From Amorphophallus konjac (Eukaryota > Streptophyta > Magnoliopsida > Alismatales > Araceae): a stretch of 64,000 bases of DNA. The stretch is from assembly GCA_022559845.1 (NCBI GenBank), contig CM040128.1:221325643-221389642 (forward strand), read 5' to 3'. Both the position numbers and the translations under genes were made by a program. Positions 50,680 to 61,498 of the stretch are shown here, in pieces. The notes under the pieces are model-generated. The model ran no database searches. It was not told the origin of the DNA and saw nothing but the letters and a program-made list of their open reading frames with translations. Each line of letters starts with the position of its first letter. The first letter of the stretch is position 1.

Positions 50680-52833
50680 TGTTGGGTCCCGCGAGGTGCA
50701 AACGGATCTAGAAGGGGGGGTTGAATAGATCCTCTTAAAAGCTTTGGCCTATTTAAAAACTCTTAGCTATCAAAAGCATGAACCACTCCTATAAAGTCAA
50801 TGAATCACTTAGGCACAATGCACAACGGAATTAAGTAGAGTGGCTCAAATGAAAAGACTTGGATTACAAGCGATGAAGCGTCAACTCTTCTTTAAGCACA
50901 TTTGTGATCTTTGAGAGATACAAGCCTTGTAGTGCAGGGATCATAAAGCATAACACTAGAGCATGAAATAGCTTGCAACAACTGTGCGTGTGTGTGTGCT
51001 ATGTTGATCACTCAAAGTGCATGCGATTCTATGCAAGGGAAACACTTAGAAATACTTTCACCTTGGCGCCTGTGTGCAAGGGTGCAGTAGGCCGCCCAAG
51101 GGATGCAGTCAAAGTGCTAAGCTCAATTAAACCACAGATAAAATCGAAAGTGTAAATCTGAGTGCTTGAGTGTGTAAACAAGATAACCAAGTATGGAAGC
51201 ACACGAACCTGTGAATGGGGGTAGAAGATATAGCGCAATCATACACGATGAACAACCCACAACACAGGGATTTTTAAGGTGGTTCGGTTGTAACGTCGCA
51301 AGCTACGTCCACCCCTCACCAAAATCCGGTGAGACTTTCCTACTGACTCACAGCTTGACCGGGGACACGCCCCAAACCACAGAACAGAGAAAACCCTCTT
51401 TCTGTCTTCCTACACACAAAGCCGGTACAGACGGCTACACCGCAGATCGGAGAACTCCCGATTGCCTTCCTACTAACCACCGGTAGGGACGATCTTCAGT
51501 TTCAATAGATTGAATAAAATGAAAATAGAACAAGATGAAAATGCTCAAACAAGATATGGAGATATGCTAGAATGAAGTAGATCTTGTCTGAGATTGTTGG
51601 ATCTTGAATCTGTTGCTTTGATCTTCCTTTGATCCCTTTGAGTTGATTGAGAAGATACAGGATGTAGCTTTTATCTTCCCTTGAGTTGATGAAGAGGTTT
51701 GGATGTAGCTTTGATCTTCCTTTTGATCTCCTTTGTGAGCTTGCTTGCTTCTCTTCTTCCTTGGAGATTGAGGGCTTCAGATGTAGGCTTGAATCCCTTG
51801 GATTGGATGTAGAACTTCTTCACGGAGTACTGTTCACGGCTACAGTACCTCTTCTTCCTTGGAGCTCCTCTAGCCTCTCTTCATCTCTCTTTGCTCCAAA
51901 TGATCAACTAGGGTTTCTAACCCTCTTGTGTTTGTTTTATATCTCTTTGGATGGTCAATAAACACATCCCAGACCAGATCCACATTTTGTGGGTGGTTAG
52001 GTGACTTTTGGATTAAAGAAATGCATGGGGAATGGCCCTTCTCGAAGTGGAAAAATAAAGTCAACATTGATGGCTCGGGGCTGGCGGTCGACCTGCAGCT
52101 TCTGACGGTCAACCTCTATTGAGAAACGCTGTAGACGGATGTTCCCTGAGATTTCCGGTCGACCGCTACTGGCTGGCGGTCGACCGCTACTGAAAGAGCT
52201 GCAGCCTGGAGGTTGCTGGCAGGGGCAGTCGACCGCCCCTGTGCTGGCGGTCGACCGCCAGCTGGCAGACCCCGGGTTTTCCCGGGTCGGTCCGTTAACC
52301 TTCTTAGCTCAGTCGCTTAAGTCCTTTAGCAGCCCATTCATGTCTGTAGCATCAACCTTGACTATCTAGAAGGTGTCAACTGAGTCTTTGACTTTGGGTT
52401 CTCTTGGTTATGCTTCTTTGTGCATCGACCTTAACTATCATTGAGCTTTCACTTTTACCAACTCCACTCCATTCCTTGGATTATCTTGTGGCTTGCCATC
52501 TAGAAGTTGCACCGACCTTGAACCATCCATAAGGCAAGATATGCACTGACCATATGAGGAATATGCAATGACCTTATGTGTGATGCTATTCAGCTTGATT
52601 TCTGTGCTTGAAACATGCTAGATTTCCGTGCATTCAATATTGTCATATGCCTTGATATCTGTGTATCCAGTTGCCTAGATTTGTGTGTCATTCTTGATCT
52701 TTTGCGCTGGAAGTATACTAACCTGAAATGAATGAATATTAACACTATCAAATGCAGGTATAGTTCATTAATGACTACAGAGGCATACATAATCAAAACC
52801 ATAAAATTAATCATGTTGCATACATGTTCAACA
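50680..52833 (-). repeat. 5' LTR of element H (2154 bp)
   Basis: Collinear with 35878-37958. It retains a 61-bp segment (about 51953-52013) flanked by TTTGGAT direct repeats that is missing in the 3' LTR, just upstream of the TATA box. Confidence 0.92.
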
Positions 52834-54717
52834 CACACACACATACCATGCCCTAGGTCGGGTCCTCTAGCCACTTTTCACCCTCAGTCAGACTCTGACT
52901 ATAAAGGAAGAGGCCCTACGGTAACTAGCTTATAAACTGTCTCTGTCAGGAAGCCACACCACCACTCCCAGGTGGGGTCAACACTTGCGTATCGTACGAG
53001 GTTCTAACTAGTGGAAGGTCATTCTAACTATAGACCCAGTGTGAAACTACCAATGTGTAACCGGTCATGAAGACGAACACACCGCATGAAATATGAGTCT
53101 AAGTTCGTAAAATATAAGGCTGCCAAGGTTTATTATTTTGGAAAACATAATTTATTTACAATTCCTTACCAAAGGATACAACTACATGTTTTGAACCAGG
53201 TCATCGGGCGTGACTCCATGAGACAACCCTCATGGGGTACATATAGCTAAATTCTTGGTTATTTATCCAATAATACCTCTATCTAGGTTTTAGACTAGAA
53301 AACCACATTTTTAGGATCAAAAGGACCAATTTATTGTTGAAGGACAAGGCCATGGGTCGACTTGTTCAAAGGATGAATCGACCTAGAAGCCGCGGTCACG
53401 AGAGAACTATTGCCTGCTGATAGTGGTTGAGGGAGAGCCGCGACCTACTAGTAGCGGTCGCAGGAGAACTGCTACTTGCACAATAGAAGAAGGGCTGTGT
53501 CGACGCCTCACGATGGCGCGTTGGCGCACAATGGACGCAGTCAATAGGGAGCCACTACCATGAAATAGCGGTCGAAGGAAAGTCACGACCTGTGTTTACA
53601 TTCGAGAGAGTGCTCCGACCCCTTTTTCAAGGGTGTGTCGGCGCACCTTAAATGTGGTCAACGGAGAACCACCACTATCAGATAGCGGTCGGTAGTGAGC
53701 TACTCTCTTGGCTTACAAGAGTTTAAAATCACGGTCAATCGAAGTCCGCATCAGCCTGAATGCAGTCGGTCTGAAACCGCGTTCCTTAATCGACTAAGCC
53801 TTCTCTATCAAAACACCTAGACACGGTCTCTGAGATACCGCGACTGGATCCAGAAAGTAGAACGCAGTCGGTAGAGAACAGTGTTCTCTCTTCTAGTTCC
53901 GAACATGACCGATTTGTTTTGAAACCAATCCCACTCGCTACAAATGAGGGGTAAACCGTACATAAACTCCAAAACTTGATGTCATACATCCAGTGCCATA
54001 CATTTTACTTCCAAAAACATGAAGGAATCCAAGTTTAAATAAAAAACAATAGGGAACTCAAACCCTACATGAACCATATCAAGAATTTAGCCTCCTAGTA
54101 TGCATATGATCACATCAAACCATAGGAAATCGTGAGTAGAGTGTAGGAAATCCATCCGCCTACCTCTTTGACGAATAAAACACACGATTGGATGTCGAAC
54201 CTTCACGAAATCGTGATCTAAGCCTCGATCTTGCAACCATGGGAAAGCTGCGCCACCATCCCGCGTTCCACACCTCCATCTCCGCCACACAACGCCCACA
54301 CATCCACGATCCCACCTCCGCCAAGCTCCGTTGGTCGCCGGAGAGGTGAACGTGAGAGAGTGAGAACGATGGGGTGAGGGAGAGAACGTGAGAGAGTGAA
54401 AGAGACAGAGGGTGAACGGTGGGGGTGATGGGGTTTAAAAGAAAACAAAAATAATTTTTCATCCATTTTTTATTATATTCTTTTCCGTCTCATTTGGAAC
54501 ATTAGCATTAACCCCTAAAACTTGCCAAAAAAATAGATTTTGACACTGAAAAAATTCCCAGAAAAAGTGAGGCATCTCAACGTGCCATCACGAACCCAAT
54601 AAAATCCACATAATCACCATTTAAGGGGTCCGAAACCTCAATATTAAATTCTGAGATCTCAATAGATAAAATCCACAATCCGCAAAAGATTTGATCTGAA
54701 AATCTCGGGGCACTACA
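52834..54717 (-). repeat. Right part of chromovirus LTR G
   Basis: Minus-strand LTR start TGTAGTGCCCCGAG at 54717, next to a polypurine tract. The interior includes four degenerate AGCGGTCG...GAGAAC units about 60-80 bp apart (53390-53690) and a microsatellite (CA)n at the H insertion point. With 35041-35877 the LTR would be about 2.7 kb. The ORFs at 54160-54470 are chance frames in a CT-rich part. Confidence 0.65.
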
Positions 54718-54733
54718 GCCCTCCCCCCTTAAA
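54718..54733 (-). other. Polypurine tract of chromovirus G
   Basis: Minus-strand CTTTTAAGGGGGGAGG followed by GC and the LTR, preceded by TTGAGGATGAAATT, the same context as at element C. It identifies 52834-54717 as a 3' LTR. Confidence 0.75.
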
Positions 54734-55305
54734 AGAATTTCATCCTCAACATTTAGGACTACATGTAGAAGACGTGGGGAGAAACCCACTTAAACGGTTA
54801 ATGCCTTCTAATCACAATACATCCATTACGGTCTCTACACCATCCTACCAAAGACGTTACCAGACCAATAGCACCAATAAGGTCTTGTCAAACACCACCC
54901 CAGATCATGCCTGACCTCAAGTTGATCGTGGTGCATAAAAACAATGAAATTACCCACACAAATCTCAAATTCCTCAATCTTACATTCACATTTCAGGGGA
55001 TTCTTTTGTCACGGAGATAGCTGTTCTACATCACTGCCATCCAATCGACATTTAACAATTCCATAGTTCCACTTGGTCCGCCAATCGACCAATTAAAGTG
55101 GCAATCTGTCACTTCACACATCTAATCCCCTCGAATTAGCCAAATGGCCTCCGAAGCTCTACCATCACCACGGTATCTTCCAAATTCTCCTGGCATCAAT
55201 CCTGAGTCCTAGTATTTATGATCCTACCACGCTTCTACTGCGCGACTCTAATACAAGACACCTTACCAAGAAATAATCTCTAATTGCCACCACGCTCACG
55301 GGAAC
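54734..55305. other. Unassigned sequence next to LTR G
   Basis: Expected to be the end of the chromovirus G pol, but no coding similarity is recognisable. Either strongly decayed or replaced. Confidence 0.4.
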
Positions 55306-55529
55306 TTTTTTTTTTGAAAAACCCTACCTAGGCGCAATGGGAGAGTGCACCCTCTACTAGGGGTAGAGAGAAAAACCACTCCACCACAGCACTACTTGGG
55401 GTAAATTTTATTACCATAAAAGAAATCAATGCTAATTACAGCAATCGAATGCTAGCATACCTAGGTTATCCATGCGAGCAACACCTTTTATATGCTTTAG
55501 AAGTTGCTACTGCGAAAGAAAAAAAGAAT

Positions 55530-55935
55530 TACATTTCATGATGTAGGCAAAGTTAGTCAAAGAATCAGCCACCTTATTAGCCTCTCAAAAATATGAATAA
55601 TGGAATCATTAGCAGATAGTAGGCTCCAAATTTCTCTAACATAAGTGAGAATCACCCAAGGACATAGAACCTTCCTACTGATAACATGCACAAGAACTTG
55701 CGAGTCACACTCAATGAAAACCGGTTGGGATGTAACCGTCTTCAAGTATTTAAGACCATCCAGAAGAGCCCTAGCTTCTGCCATAATGCTATTGCCCCGC
55801 GCATAATAATGTGAGAAAGCAAGTGGAGGGATACCTTGAGAATCCCTAATAATGCCACCACCACTCGAATCACCTGTTTGCTTGAAAGCTCCATCAGTAT
55901 TCAGTTTTAAATGAGGCCAAGGAGGACACTACCAT
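55530..55935 (-). pseudogene. LINE RNase H domain
   Basis: Type I RNase H that would degrade RNA in the RNA-DNA hybrid. Visible blocks: LNTDGAFK (first Asp), GGGIIRDSQG, MAEARALLDGLKYL (Glu) and FIECDSQVLVHVI (Asp). The final NKVADSLTNFA block is in a different frame after about 55580, so there is a frameshift near the end. Confidence 0.8.
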
Positions 55936-56240
55936 TTGATAAGCTTAACATAAGGACCATTGCTTGCAGAGGCCTTAATGCCAAAATCTGTCAAAAGCTT
56001 TCTCCTATTGTAATTATCTTCCTATAGGTTAGCACATACAATACTTTGTTTAGCCTGCAAAAGGATTTTGTGAATCAAACTATGCAAAGATATTTTCCTG
56101 TTTTCATGAATGACTGCATTTCCAGCAGTCCATATTTCTCAGGTGCCATAAGCATTTACAACAATAGTAAATAAGCCAAACATAGAATTTCCTTTCACAA
56201 CTTGAATGGCATTAACAATGATACTTCTCACTGTGTTACC

Positions 56241-56526
56241 CTAAATCAGTAAGCCTTTGGAACTGAAGAAAGACCAAATAGAGTAGGCCCATTCACTCTT
56301 CGCAAATAAATGATTAACGTCTTCCTCATGATAATCCTTGCAGCAGCTGTATTTGGAGAAAAATGGAATGCCACTAGACTTGATATTCAGATCGGTGGGC
56401 AGGCAATTGGAGATAACCTTCCAGAAAAACATCGAGATCCTGGTTGGGAGCCATTTAGATCAAGTGCAGTTCCAAATGGAAGGGTTTTCCCTTGGCTAAA
56501 GGCAGATCATGTTCTTATAGATTGAA
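56241..56526 (-). pseudogene. LINE zinc-binding (zf-RVT) domain
   Basis: Reads MFFWKVISNCLPTDLNIKSS, CCKDYHEEDVNHLFAKSEWA and YSIWSFF: the pattern of the cysteine-rich domain after RT in plant LINEs. Stops at 56241-56243. The preceding codons up to 56526 are recognisable but contain a stop. Confidence 0.75.
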
Positions 56527-57959
56527 GAAACCGTACAGTAACAATTTGAGGAAAGGCACTGTTGCATGGGGTTTTTATGCCGATGACCGGGGTGAAGGAA
56601 GGGATACAGCGGGGAAGGAAGACATGGGCGTTTGAAATATCTCGGGTATCTTCCTTACGGTTGCATGCCTCTCACGGTGGTATCGGGCACTCCCCTCGTA
56701 CGGAAAGTCGAAAAGGGTCGAATGGCACGGAAATGTAAGGGTATAGGTTAACCGGACCGGGTGCGGGCGTGCCAGTCGATATCTCGATAATCACCCGTGG
56801 AACCAAGGGTTGACCGGGAAGCGTCACCAGGACGCGGCACGTGGGCTCAGGAGATCGGGTGACATGTGGAGAAAAGGGGTTCCACGGGTGCGAGTGCACA
56901 GGCGATTGTGGGAATCATGTATTGGACGTCTTTCCCCACCGGCCGCAAGCAACTGGTGTTTATTTACATCAGATTGAATCCAAACACCTTCGTTCCATGC
57001 TAAAGAGAAGCTTGTATATATATCTGAAGTCGTGGGTAGAGGGCCGGGAGCATTCCGCAGCTGTGGGTTCACTTTCGACTGAGGGGTGTTTACTGGAGTC
57101 AGGATGTTAGGCACGTATGTCGAATGGTGTAGGTAGAAAGCTGGGGACCCAAATGTGGGCACTTGTATTCCACTGGTTTTATGCTGTATGGGGGCCACGT
57201 GGGATTTACAAATAGGCTGAGGGGAGCAAAGTACAACTGGCGCGAGACGCGGGACAACTTCGACACGTAGGTCGGTCCCCGGGTCATTGCGTAATAAAGC
57301 GGATATCCGCGTGTTTTACAAGAAACTATTTATAAAGAGATCGATGTGAGCCCGACTGCATTGGTGATTGGGGCGGACGTGGACTGGCATCTGGTGGAGG
57401 TCGGACACGGCTCGAGGTGAGCGGTCAGGTTCGGGTCTCAGACGGCGAGTGTCGTCATGTTGGGGAGTCGAGGTCGGGCCCGGGGCTATGGTTCCCGGGC
57501 CAGAGGTCCGACTAGACTTGAGTTGTTAATCCGAGTAGCCAATGGCCGGCTGGGGGGTGAGTAGTAGGCATGTGATTCTGTGTCGGAACTAAGCGCGGCA
57601 TAATGGGGTGCGTTTCGTCACCGTAAGTTGGCGTATACGGGCGGAGCAAGGATGTGGGTGTATTTGCTGTTGACATAGTTAGCTTACATGCGACGAGGAT
57701 GGACTTGTGTAAGACGGCTAAACGCCATGTGAGGGAAGTACGTGTGGCATACCCTCAGCGTGTGTGAGCCGACTAGCAAGCCAACCGCGCGCGCACTTAT
57801 CTTCTTGCGTTCCTGACCCTTGCCGAAAGCCTCGTGAGTCCGAGGGTGCGACAATTAGCTCGGGGGTGCTTGTCCTTTCGTCTATGACTCTGCTTGTGCC
57901 TGTATGCATGCGTTGCCCCTTGAGCTTCTAAGGGGTGGAATTTATAGGAATTTGAAGGG
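56527..57959. other. GC-rich orphan sequence
   Basis: CpG-rich and unlike its neighbours. A TATTTATAAAG at 57329 could be a promoter. No ORF has a recognisable domain, and no LTR pair or TIR is visible. It may be an LTR or intergenic piece whose partner lies outside the window. Confidence 0.35.
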
Positions 57960-58370
57960 TCATGGGGTAGGGTTTAGGTGGACCAAGTTGAGGGTTCAAC
58001 TTGGTCCGGGTAAACCCTAAGGAAAATATATTTTTTTATTTTTCTGTGTGTAACGGAGTGGGGAGATAGGGTTTAGGTGGACCAGCCTAAGGGGCTGGTC
58101 TGGTCCACCTAAACCGCTCTTCGGAGGGGTTTTTTTTGTTTAAAGAAATCTTTTTTTTAGTTTTGGATGGGGTTTAGGCGGACTAGCCTGAGGGGAAGGC
58201 TGGTCCGCCTAAACCCCCTCCCCAGGGGGTTTAGCCGGACCGGCTGGGGCACCTTTTTTAATTTAAAAAACTTTTTTTTATTTTCTATGGGGTTTAGGTG
58301 GACGAGCCTGAGGGGTCAGGCTGGTCTGCCTAAACCCCTCCCCAGGAGGGTTTAGGCGGACTGGGTTGAG
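57960..58370. repeat. Tandem array of inverted repeats based on GGTTTAGG
   Basis: Four consecutive units of about 95-115 bp. Each holds GGTTTAGGTGGACCAGCC or a variant, a 10-15 base centre, and its complement GGCTGGTCCACCTAAACC, followed by a T-rich spacer (TTTTTTT). The best unit is at about 58068-58114. Arms differ between units but still pair within each one (TGGAC/GTCCA, CGGAC/GTCCG). Confidence 0.8.
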
Positions 58371-58595
58371 GGAGAGAGAGGGGCGGCGGCCCCACATCTA
58401 TAAAATTGGATTTTTTGTTATTTTCTTCCTATTTTGGCTAAGAAGAAAAGGATAAAAGGATACTTGAAGGATATTGGTTGGCCGGTCGTGTGTAAATGAG
58501 GGACGCGGGTGTTGATGTTGGACTTGCACGATCCTGAGCTCCCGTTGGTGAGTTCCTCGTTGTCGGATCCTTCCACGGCACGGTGTTGACGGATC
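58371..58595. other. Spacer before element L
   Basis: Contains CTATAAAATTGG at 58398 and no coding sequence that I recognise. Confidence 0.4.
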
Positions 58596-58968
58596 TGATT
58601 GTGCCTCTTAGGCACAAGCATGTGCTATGTTGCTTTGATGATAGCAATGCTATTTGATCTTGATGATAGCAAGACAGTGAGTGCATTTGAGTGCATTTGA
58701 TATTGTATTTTGATGATAGCAATGTTATTATGTTTTGATGATTGCAATAAACAAAGTGCATTTCTGTGCATTCTTATTCTTGAGCATTCTGCATATGATA
58801 GCAACATGAATGATGATGTTTAGCATTGATGGCATTTGTTCATTATATATATGCATTGCATTCTGTCAGATATTATGTCTCTGCATGTATCTACAGTCTG
58901 AACAGTAGTGGGTCGACCCACCCTTGATGATGCGTCGACCCATCAGAACATTGATTGTTTGGGTAGCA

Positions 58969-59765
58969 AAGTCTATACACTACAGGGTAAAGCCCAATGT
59001 CTAGGCATTGCTGCATCGCTTGCATTTCAGAGTCTATACATTGGTTTTGTCATGCACATAGACTTCCAAGTCTATACATTCCTGCATTAGTGTGCTTCAC
59101 GCTTTGTTCATGGCTGAGAGTCTATACACTGGGCTTGAAGTGTATACATTGAGCGTCTCAATGAGCATCTCATGTAAGTCCATACATTCATAGTGCATAG
59201 GCTAGACAGCATTGGCCAAGTCTATACATTGGCTGTCGGTTGCAAAGTCTACACATCAGACTACATTATGCATGTTTGAGTTGAAGTCTATATAGAGTCT
59301 GCATCCTCTAAAGTCTGTACATCCGATTGCCTTTGCTTTGGTCAAGTCTGTACAGCCAGGGAGACTGTTAAGTCTATACATTCCTTCACGGTAGCTGGCA
59401 CGAGGTGAAGTCTGTACAATGGTCTTAACTTTCCAAGTCTGTACATTGGCCTCCATGCCTCAAGTCTCTACATCGGATTGTTTGGACTCAGAGTCTGTAC
59501 ACTCGATTCGCCTTTGAATTGGTCAAGTGTGTACATCCTTCCAAGCTTCAAGTCTACACATTGGGTTGTCAGGCTTCAACTCTATACATTCGGTTGTTAA
59601 ACCTCAAGTCTATACACTCGTTGTTAGAGGCCTGAACTTAACTGAAGTCTATACACTAGACTTCACTTTACCAAGTCTATACACTGGACCTTGTTTTACC
59701 AAGTTTGTACACTCGCTGCACTGTTCAAATCCATACACTGGCAGCTCTGCTCAAGTATATACATT
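58969..59765 (+). repeat. Array of AAGTCTATACAT motifs in U3 (element L)
   Basis: About 25 copies of AAGTCTATACATTG or AAGTCTGTACATCG, mostly 25-40 bp apart, upstream of the TATA box. Same motif and orientation as in element E. Confidence 0.88.
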
Positions 59766-59909
59766 CGTCTGAACTAAGTTCATTTTCCTCTGTCCGTCTG
59801 CAGATGATTCAGGCCATCAAGACTTGGCACGTGATCCAAGAGGCTGAAATGCTGACACGTGGACACATCAGTTCAAACAATCAAGAAAGAAGCTCCTGGA
59901 TTATTCTGG

Positions 59910-60240
59910 TGCGTCTACGCATTGATCAAGTAGCGTGGACACAGCAGTTCAAGTATCCCTTATTGCAGCCTCTGGAGTGCATTGGCAGCATCGACGCTGC
60001 AGCTCCATACGTCAACGCAACACATCTATCTGCTGAAGACCTGATCACTGGATCACCTACGCGTCAACGCAGTAGTGGAGCAGCGTTGACGCAACAGTTA
60101 AAAAGGCTAGGCTGTTTGTTCACTGGAACGTATCAATGCGTCAACGCAACAAACTGATGGAGTCAACGCAGCAGACTTGAGTTTCATAGGTTGAAGATCT
60201 CTGAAGGCTGCGTCAACTCCTTGGAGCAAGTGGGTTGACG
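59910..60240 (+). repeat. CGTCAACGCA repeats in U3 (element L)
   Basis: At least seven copies of GCGTCAACGCAG or CGTTGACGC-related words. They lie between the main motif array and the TATA box and are not seen in element E. Confidence 0.6.
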
Positions 60241-60400
60241 CCATCTAACTTCAGTTGCTGAGCGTATTGATGAATGGGCAAGTGACCCGAAGCTGGCACC
60301 TGACACGTGATCCGAGGTGGTGCTGAGCACGTGATCCGAGGATGAATCTTCTGGACGGAAGGCGTGGGAAGCACACGCCCTATCTCCCTACTGCTGCTGG

Positions 60401-60408
60401 TATATATT
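60401..60408 (+). promoter_or_regulatory. LTR TATA box (element L)
   Basis: TATATATT about 30 bp before the GA-rich tract (60440-60690). The long ORF in that tract is Glu/Lys/Arg-only low complexity and not a gene. Confidence 0.65.
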
Positions 60409-61298
60409 GGAGCCTTCGTCTTCAGATGGAGGCCGATCGTGATCGAAGCCTGGGAGCAGAAGAAGAGAAGAAAAAGCAGAGAGCAGAAGCTGAGAGAAGA
60501 AAAAGGGAAAAAGAAGAGAGAGCTTCCACGATCCAGATAGAGAGAGAAGAAAAGAAGAGAAGAGTAGTGAGTGAAAGAAGAGCAGAAGAAGAAGAGAAAG
60601 AAGAAGGAGAAAGAGATAGAGAGCTCGAGCAGACTGTGAAGAAGAAGAAGAGAGAGAGAGGAAGAGAAGGAGTTTGTTCCTCAGATCTTTGGTTCAAAAC
60701 TAGATCTGAGGTTGCTCATTGTTAGAGCTATATTTCGTGCTTCATTGTTCAGCCTTTAGTTGCTGTGTTTCCATCTTTTTCTGTTTTCTTTTTATGCTTT
60801 CTTATCAAGCTGTTTGTCAGCGGATGCAGTGGAGGTCTCCACTGGACAGGTAAAGCTGTAATCCTCAGCTGGCGAGACTTGGTCTCGGACGGGTTAAGCT
60901 GTAATCCCCAGCGGGTTCAAGCTGTGAGTCATCGATGGCTAGGCTGTATTGCCCAGCGGAAGCAAGCTGTGATGCCCAGCTGTTCAAGCTGTGAGTCAGC
61001 AAGAAGTCACACTCGGGTTGAGTGTGGGGTGGATGTAGGTCTGCAGGACCGAACCACCTAAAAACCCCTCTTGCATTGTGATTTGATTGCTTATGGTTTG
61101 CTTCCGCTAGATGTTTGCATAGGGGCGCTCCAAGTGTTTGATCACAGGTTCATTTGATGATTTGATCAGATTTTGTTCTAAGTGTTTAATCTGTTGAGTG
61201 AGCGAAAATCTAATAGAGCGAAATTTTATATTGGGTGAAAGTTTTTATAGGCTGTATTCATTCACCCCCCCCTCTGAATACTTGCACCGAACCTAACA

Positions 61299-61315
61299 AT
61301 TGGTATCAGAGCGGT
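61299..61315 (+). other. Primer binding site (element L)
   Basis: ATTGGTATCAGAGCGGT directly after the LTR; initiator-Met tRNA complement. Confidence 0.92.
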
Positions 61316-61498
61316 CTCTGACTTAACAGATCTAACAATCTGCAGAGGATCCTGCTTGATTTTTGGTGCGTTTTCAGAGTGGGTGTATTGTGCTCATTGT
61401 TTTGTTTCACCGGTTTAGTGCTTTACCTTGCCCATCTGGTTTTGCTGCATTTCCTGTCATTTGTTTTAGTGAGTTGAATCGGTTTGCCATCTGTTGAA

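Larger units (their letters stand above)
35878..52833 (-). mobile_element. Gag-only Sirevirus-like element (element H), split by element I
   Basis: Minus-strand element with LTRs 50680-52833 (5') and 35878-37958 (3'), TGTTG...CAACA ends, primer site, gag (50603 leftward, resuming at 41511) and about 3.1 kb of non-coding sequence with many CCCCCTTTG-type (minus AAAGGGGG) tracts. Without element I and its duplication the interior is about 5.1 kb and shows no protease, integrase or RT. Flanks CACAA and CACAC could be a one-mismatch target duplication. It is inserted in chromovirus LTR G. Confidence 0.85.
55306..56526 (-). mobile_element. 5'-truncated L1-type LINE (element J)
   Basis: Minus-strand non-LTR retrotransposon end. 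The T-run at 55306-55315 is its poly(A) tail. Moving into the element come an RNase H domain and then the reverse-transcriptase zinc-binding domain, the usual order at the 3' end of plant L1 ORF2. RT itself is missing, so the copy is 5'-truncated, with the breakpoint near 56526. No target duplication was found by eye. Confidence 0.82.
58596..61298 (+). repeat. 5' LTR of element L (about 2.7 kb)
   Basis: Begins TGATTGTGCCTCTT (aligned with TGTTGTGCCCCTT of E; exact start uncertain by a few bases) and ends ACCTAACA before the primer site. Layout as in E: motif array (58969-59765), CG-rich block with repeated CGTCAACGCA (59910-60200), TATA 60401, GA-rich tract, repeats of AAGCTGT(A/G)A (60850-60990), CACCTAAAAACCCC (61045). 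Confidence 0.8.

Noticed and set aside
57718..57909. Short minus-strand ORF in the GC-rich block
   Set aside because: GC-rich sequence produces long open frames by chance; no motif or codon signature.
60342..60725. Glu/Lys/Arg-rich ORF of 127 codons
   Set aside because: It is the GA-rich tract of the LTR; composition alone keeps it open, and the equivalent tract in E does not keep the sequence.
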